Assembly: GCF_013823385.1 (NCBI RefSeq)
Contig: NZ_PNMA01000002.1
Coordinates: 124,001 to 188,000 of the forward strand
From: Hyphomonas sp.
GTDB taxonomy: Bacteria > Pseudomonadota > Alphaproteobacteria > Caulobacterales > Hyphomonadaceae
Length of the DNA stretch: 64,000 nucleotides
Direction: 5' to 3'
Shown here: positions 63,157 through 64,000 of the stretch, piece by piece
How positions within the stretch are numbered: position 1 is the first letter of the stretch
How the letters are laid out: every line of letters begins with the position of its first letter
Program-made: the position numbers and the translations under genes
Notes under the pieces: model-generated
What the model saw: the letters and a program-made list of their open reading frames with translations, nothing else
Databases searched by the model: none
What the model was told of the DNA's origin: nothing

Positions 63157-63912
63157 TCAGGCCGAAAACCGCGCGACCTCTTCGATCACGCACTTTGCCG
63201 CCACGGCCACGATCTTCCCGCCATCTTCCACGCTCGACTGGGTCGGGTCAGAGCCGATCCGGCCATCGGGGAAGTCGCGGCGATACTGCACGGCGTCGCC
63301 AATCGTGCCGGACGGGGCAATCTTCGGGCTCATCGGCGTCTTGCTGCGTTCCCGCTCGGGGTAACCCCAATAGGTGACGGAGACCTCAGACGGCGTGGCA
63401 TGGCTGCCATGGCCGGTGGGGTAAAGCTCATTGCAGATGCCCATCACTTCCTTGAAGTCCCACCAGTCGCGGCGCTTCAGGGTCAGGCCGGGGCGGTTCG
63501 TCTCCCCGCGCGGATCAAAGCTGCGGCGGGCATGGATTTCGGCGAAGGCCGCCTCGATGGTGGCGATATTGCCGCCATGGCCGTTCAGCCAGTAGATCCG
63601 CTCAAAGCCATGCCGCATCAGGCTGTCGGTCCAGTCCACCATCGCCGCAATCATGGTCGAGGGGCGCAGGGTAATCGTACCGGTAAAGCCAAGATGATGC
63701 TGCGCGCAGCCCACCGCAAAGGTCGGCCCGATGAGAATATCATCCGGCGCCAGGCTTTCGGCATGGTTGGCGATGATTTCCGGGCACAGAGCATCCGTCC
63801 CGATGAAGCCGTTGGGCCCATGCTGCTCGAACGAGCCGATGGGGATCACGATGGTCCTGGATTTCTTCAGCCAGGCTTCAATGTCGGGCCAGGTGGAAAC
63901 GGGAAGGCGCAT
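63157..63912 (-). CDS. Creatininase-family protein
   Basis: A 251-residue metal-dependent amidohydrolase. Motifs: IPIGSFEQHGPNGFIGTDAL with metal-binding Glu and His, IYWLNGHGGNIATIEAAFAE, and GHGSHATPSEVSV. The ATG at 63912 opens MRLPVSTWPDIEAW. The family includes creatininase and MftE/FAPy deformylase-like enzymes; the substrate is unknown. It lies four bases from the purK stop, so it may be co-transcribed with it. Confidence 0.87.
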   Translation of the reverse strand: MRLPVSTWPDIEAWLKKSRTIVIPIGSFEQHGPNGFIGTDALCPEIIANHAESLAPDDILIGPTFAVGCAQHHLGFTGTITLRPSTMIAAMVDWTDSLMRHGFERIYWLNGHGGNIATIEAAFAEIHARRSFDPRGETNRPGLTLKRRDWWDFKEVMGICNELYPTGHGSHATPSEVSVTYWGYPERERSKTPMSPKIAPSGTIGDAVQYRRDFPDGRIGSDPTQSSVEDGGKIVAVAAKCVIEEVARFSA

Positions 63913-63916
63913 CAGT

Positions 63917-64000
63917 CTAGTCCTTTCGCGGGGCAAGGCGGCGGGTGATATGGCCCATCTTGCGTCCGGGCCGGGCTTCGCGCTTGCCATAGAGGGTCAG
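63917..64000 (-). CDS. purK: N5-carboxyaminoimidazole ribonucleotide synthase PurK (3' end)
   Basis: The last 27 codons of a gene running off the right edge. LTLYGKREARPGRKMGHITR is the conserved C-terminal segment of PurK, an ATP-grasp enzyme of de novo purine synthesis that carboxylates AIR. The rest cannot be assessed. Confidence 0.85.
   Translation of the reverse strand: MTLYGKREARPGRKMGHITRRLAPRKD

Overview
This window is a chromosomal segment of about 64% G+C (estimated by eye) from an alphaproteobacterium. It most likely belongs to the Caulobacterales/Hyphomonadales and resembles Hyphomonadaceae. The reasons are gene order and regulatory DNA. A hemE-linked replication origin is followed by rho-mnmE-mnmG-rsmG-parA-parB-holA, as I recall it from Caulobacter. 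The origin is packed with GANTC (CcrM-type) sites, there are CtrA-type TTAA-N7-TTAA boxes, and perfect ParB parS palindromes lie inside mnmG and rsmG. No tRNA, rRNA, CRISPR array, prophage, transposase or insertion sequence was seen. It reads as core chromosome.

Layout. 0-0.8 kb: partial ppsR-type gene and the putative oriC. 0.8-3.4 kb: late haem genes hemE, hemH, hemJ. 3.5-10.5 kb: rho, mnmE, mnmG, rsmG, parA, parB with parS sites. 10.5-15.1 kb: leftward cluster DUF3576 lipoprotein-leuS-lptE-holA (translation and envelope). 15.2-21.3 kb: porin, ntrZ-like gene, thiE-like gene, yggS-type PLP protein, L,D-transpeptidase-like protein, cenR-like response regulator, xthA, lolA. 21.4-29.1 kb: cnoX/ybbN, Lon-N-domain protein, Trm112-like, DUF971, ubiH-like hydroxylase, amt, ftsK. 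29.3-36.9 kb: accessory metabolism, namely an aldo/keto reductase, a TPR-sulfotransferase divergent from a TonB-dependent receptor, rarD, and a serine beta-lactamase-like hydrolase. 37-40.8 kb: two ethylmalonyl-CoA-pathway-type enzymes (malyl-CoA lyase family and mesaconyl-CoA hydratase) around small orphan genes. 41.3-45.2 kb: dapF, mtaB, ftsY. 45.2-52.2 kb: an XRE regulator with its membrane partner and operator/promoter, a D-amino-acylase, a membrane protein with a 24-residue microprotein, an EamA transporter, yciB, a Nudix hydrolase, and a MarR protein with a histone-H1-like tail. 52.3-58.6 kb: ccmABCDG, acnA, DUF1223. 58.6-63.1 kb: a four-gene Gld-like ABC cassette. 63.2-64 kb: creatininase-family gene and the 3' end of purK.

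How it fits together: the left third couples replication start (oriC), segregation (parS/ParAB) and cell-cycle regulation (CtrA boxes, CenR-like and NtrZ-like proteins) with tRNA modification and haem synthesis. The middle holds envelope and division genes (lolA, ftsK, ftsY, yciB, amt). The right end makes c-type cytochromes (haem export and thiol reduction) next to aconitase. Most genes are ordinary core genes. The observations most worth checking are the GANTC/DnaA-like array at the origin, the CtrA boxes at mnmG and ntrZ, the MarR-H1 chimera, the microprotein and the Gld-like cassette.
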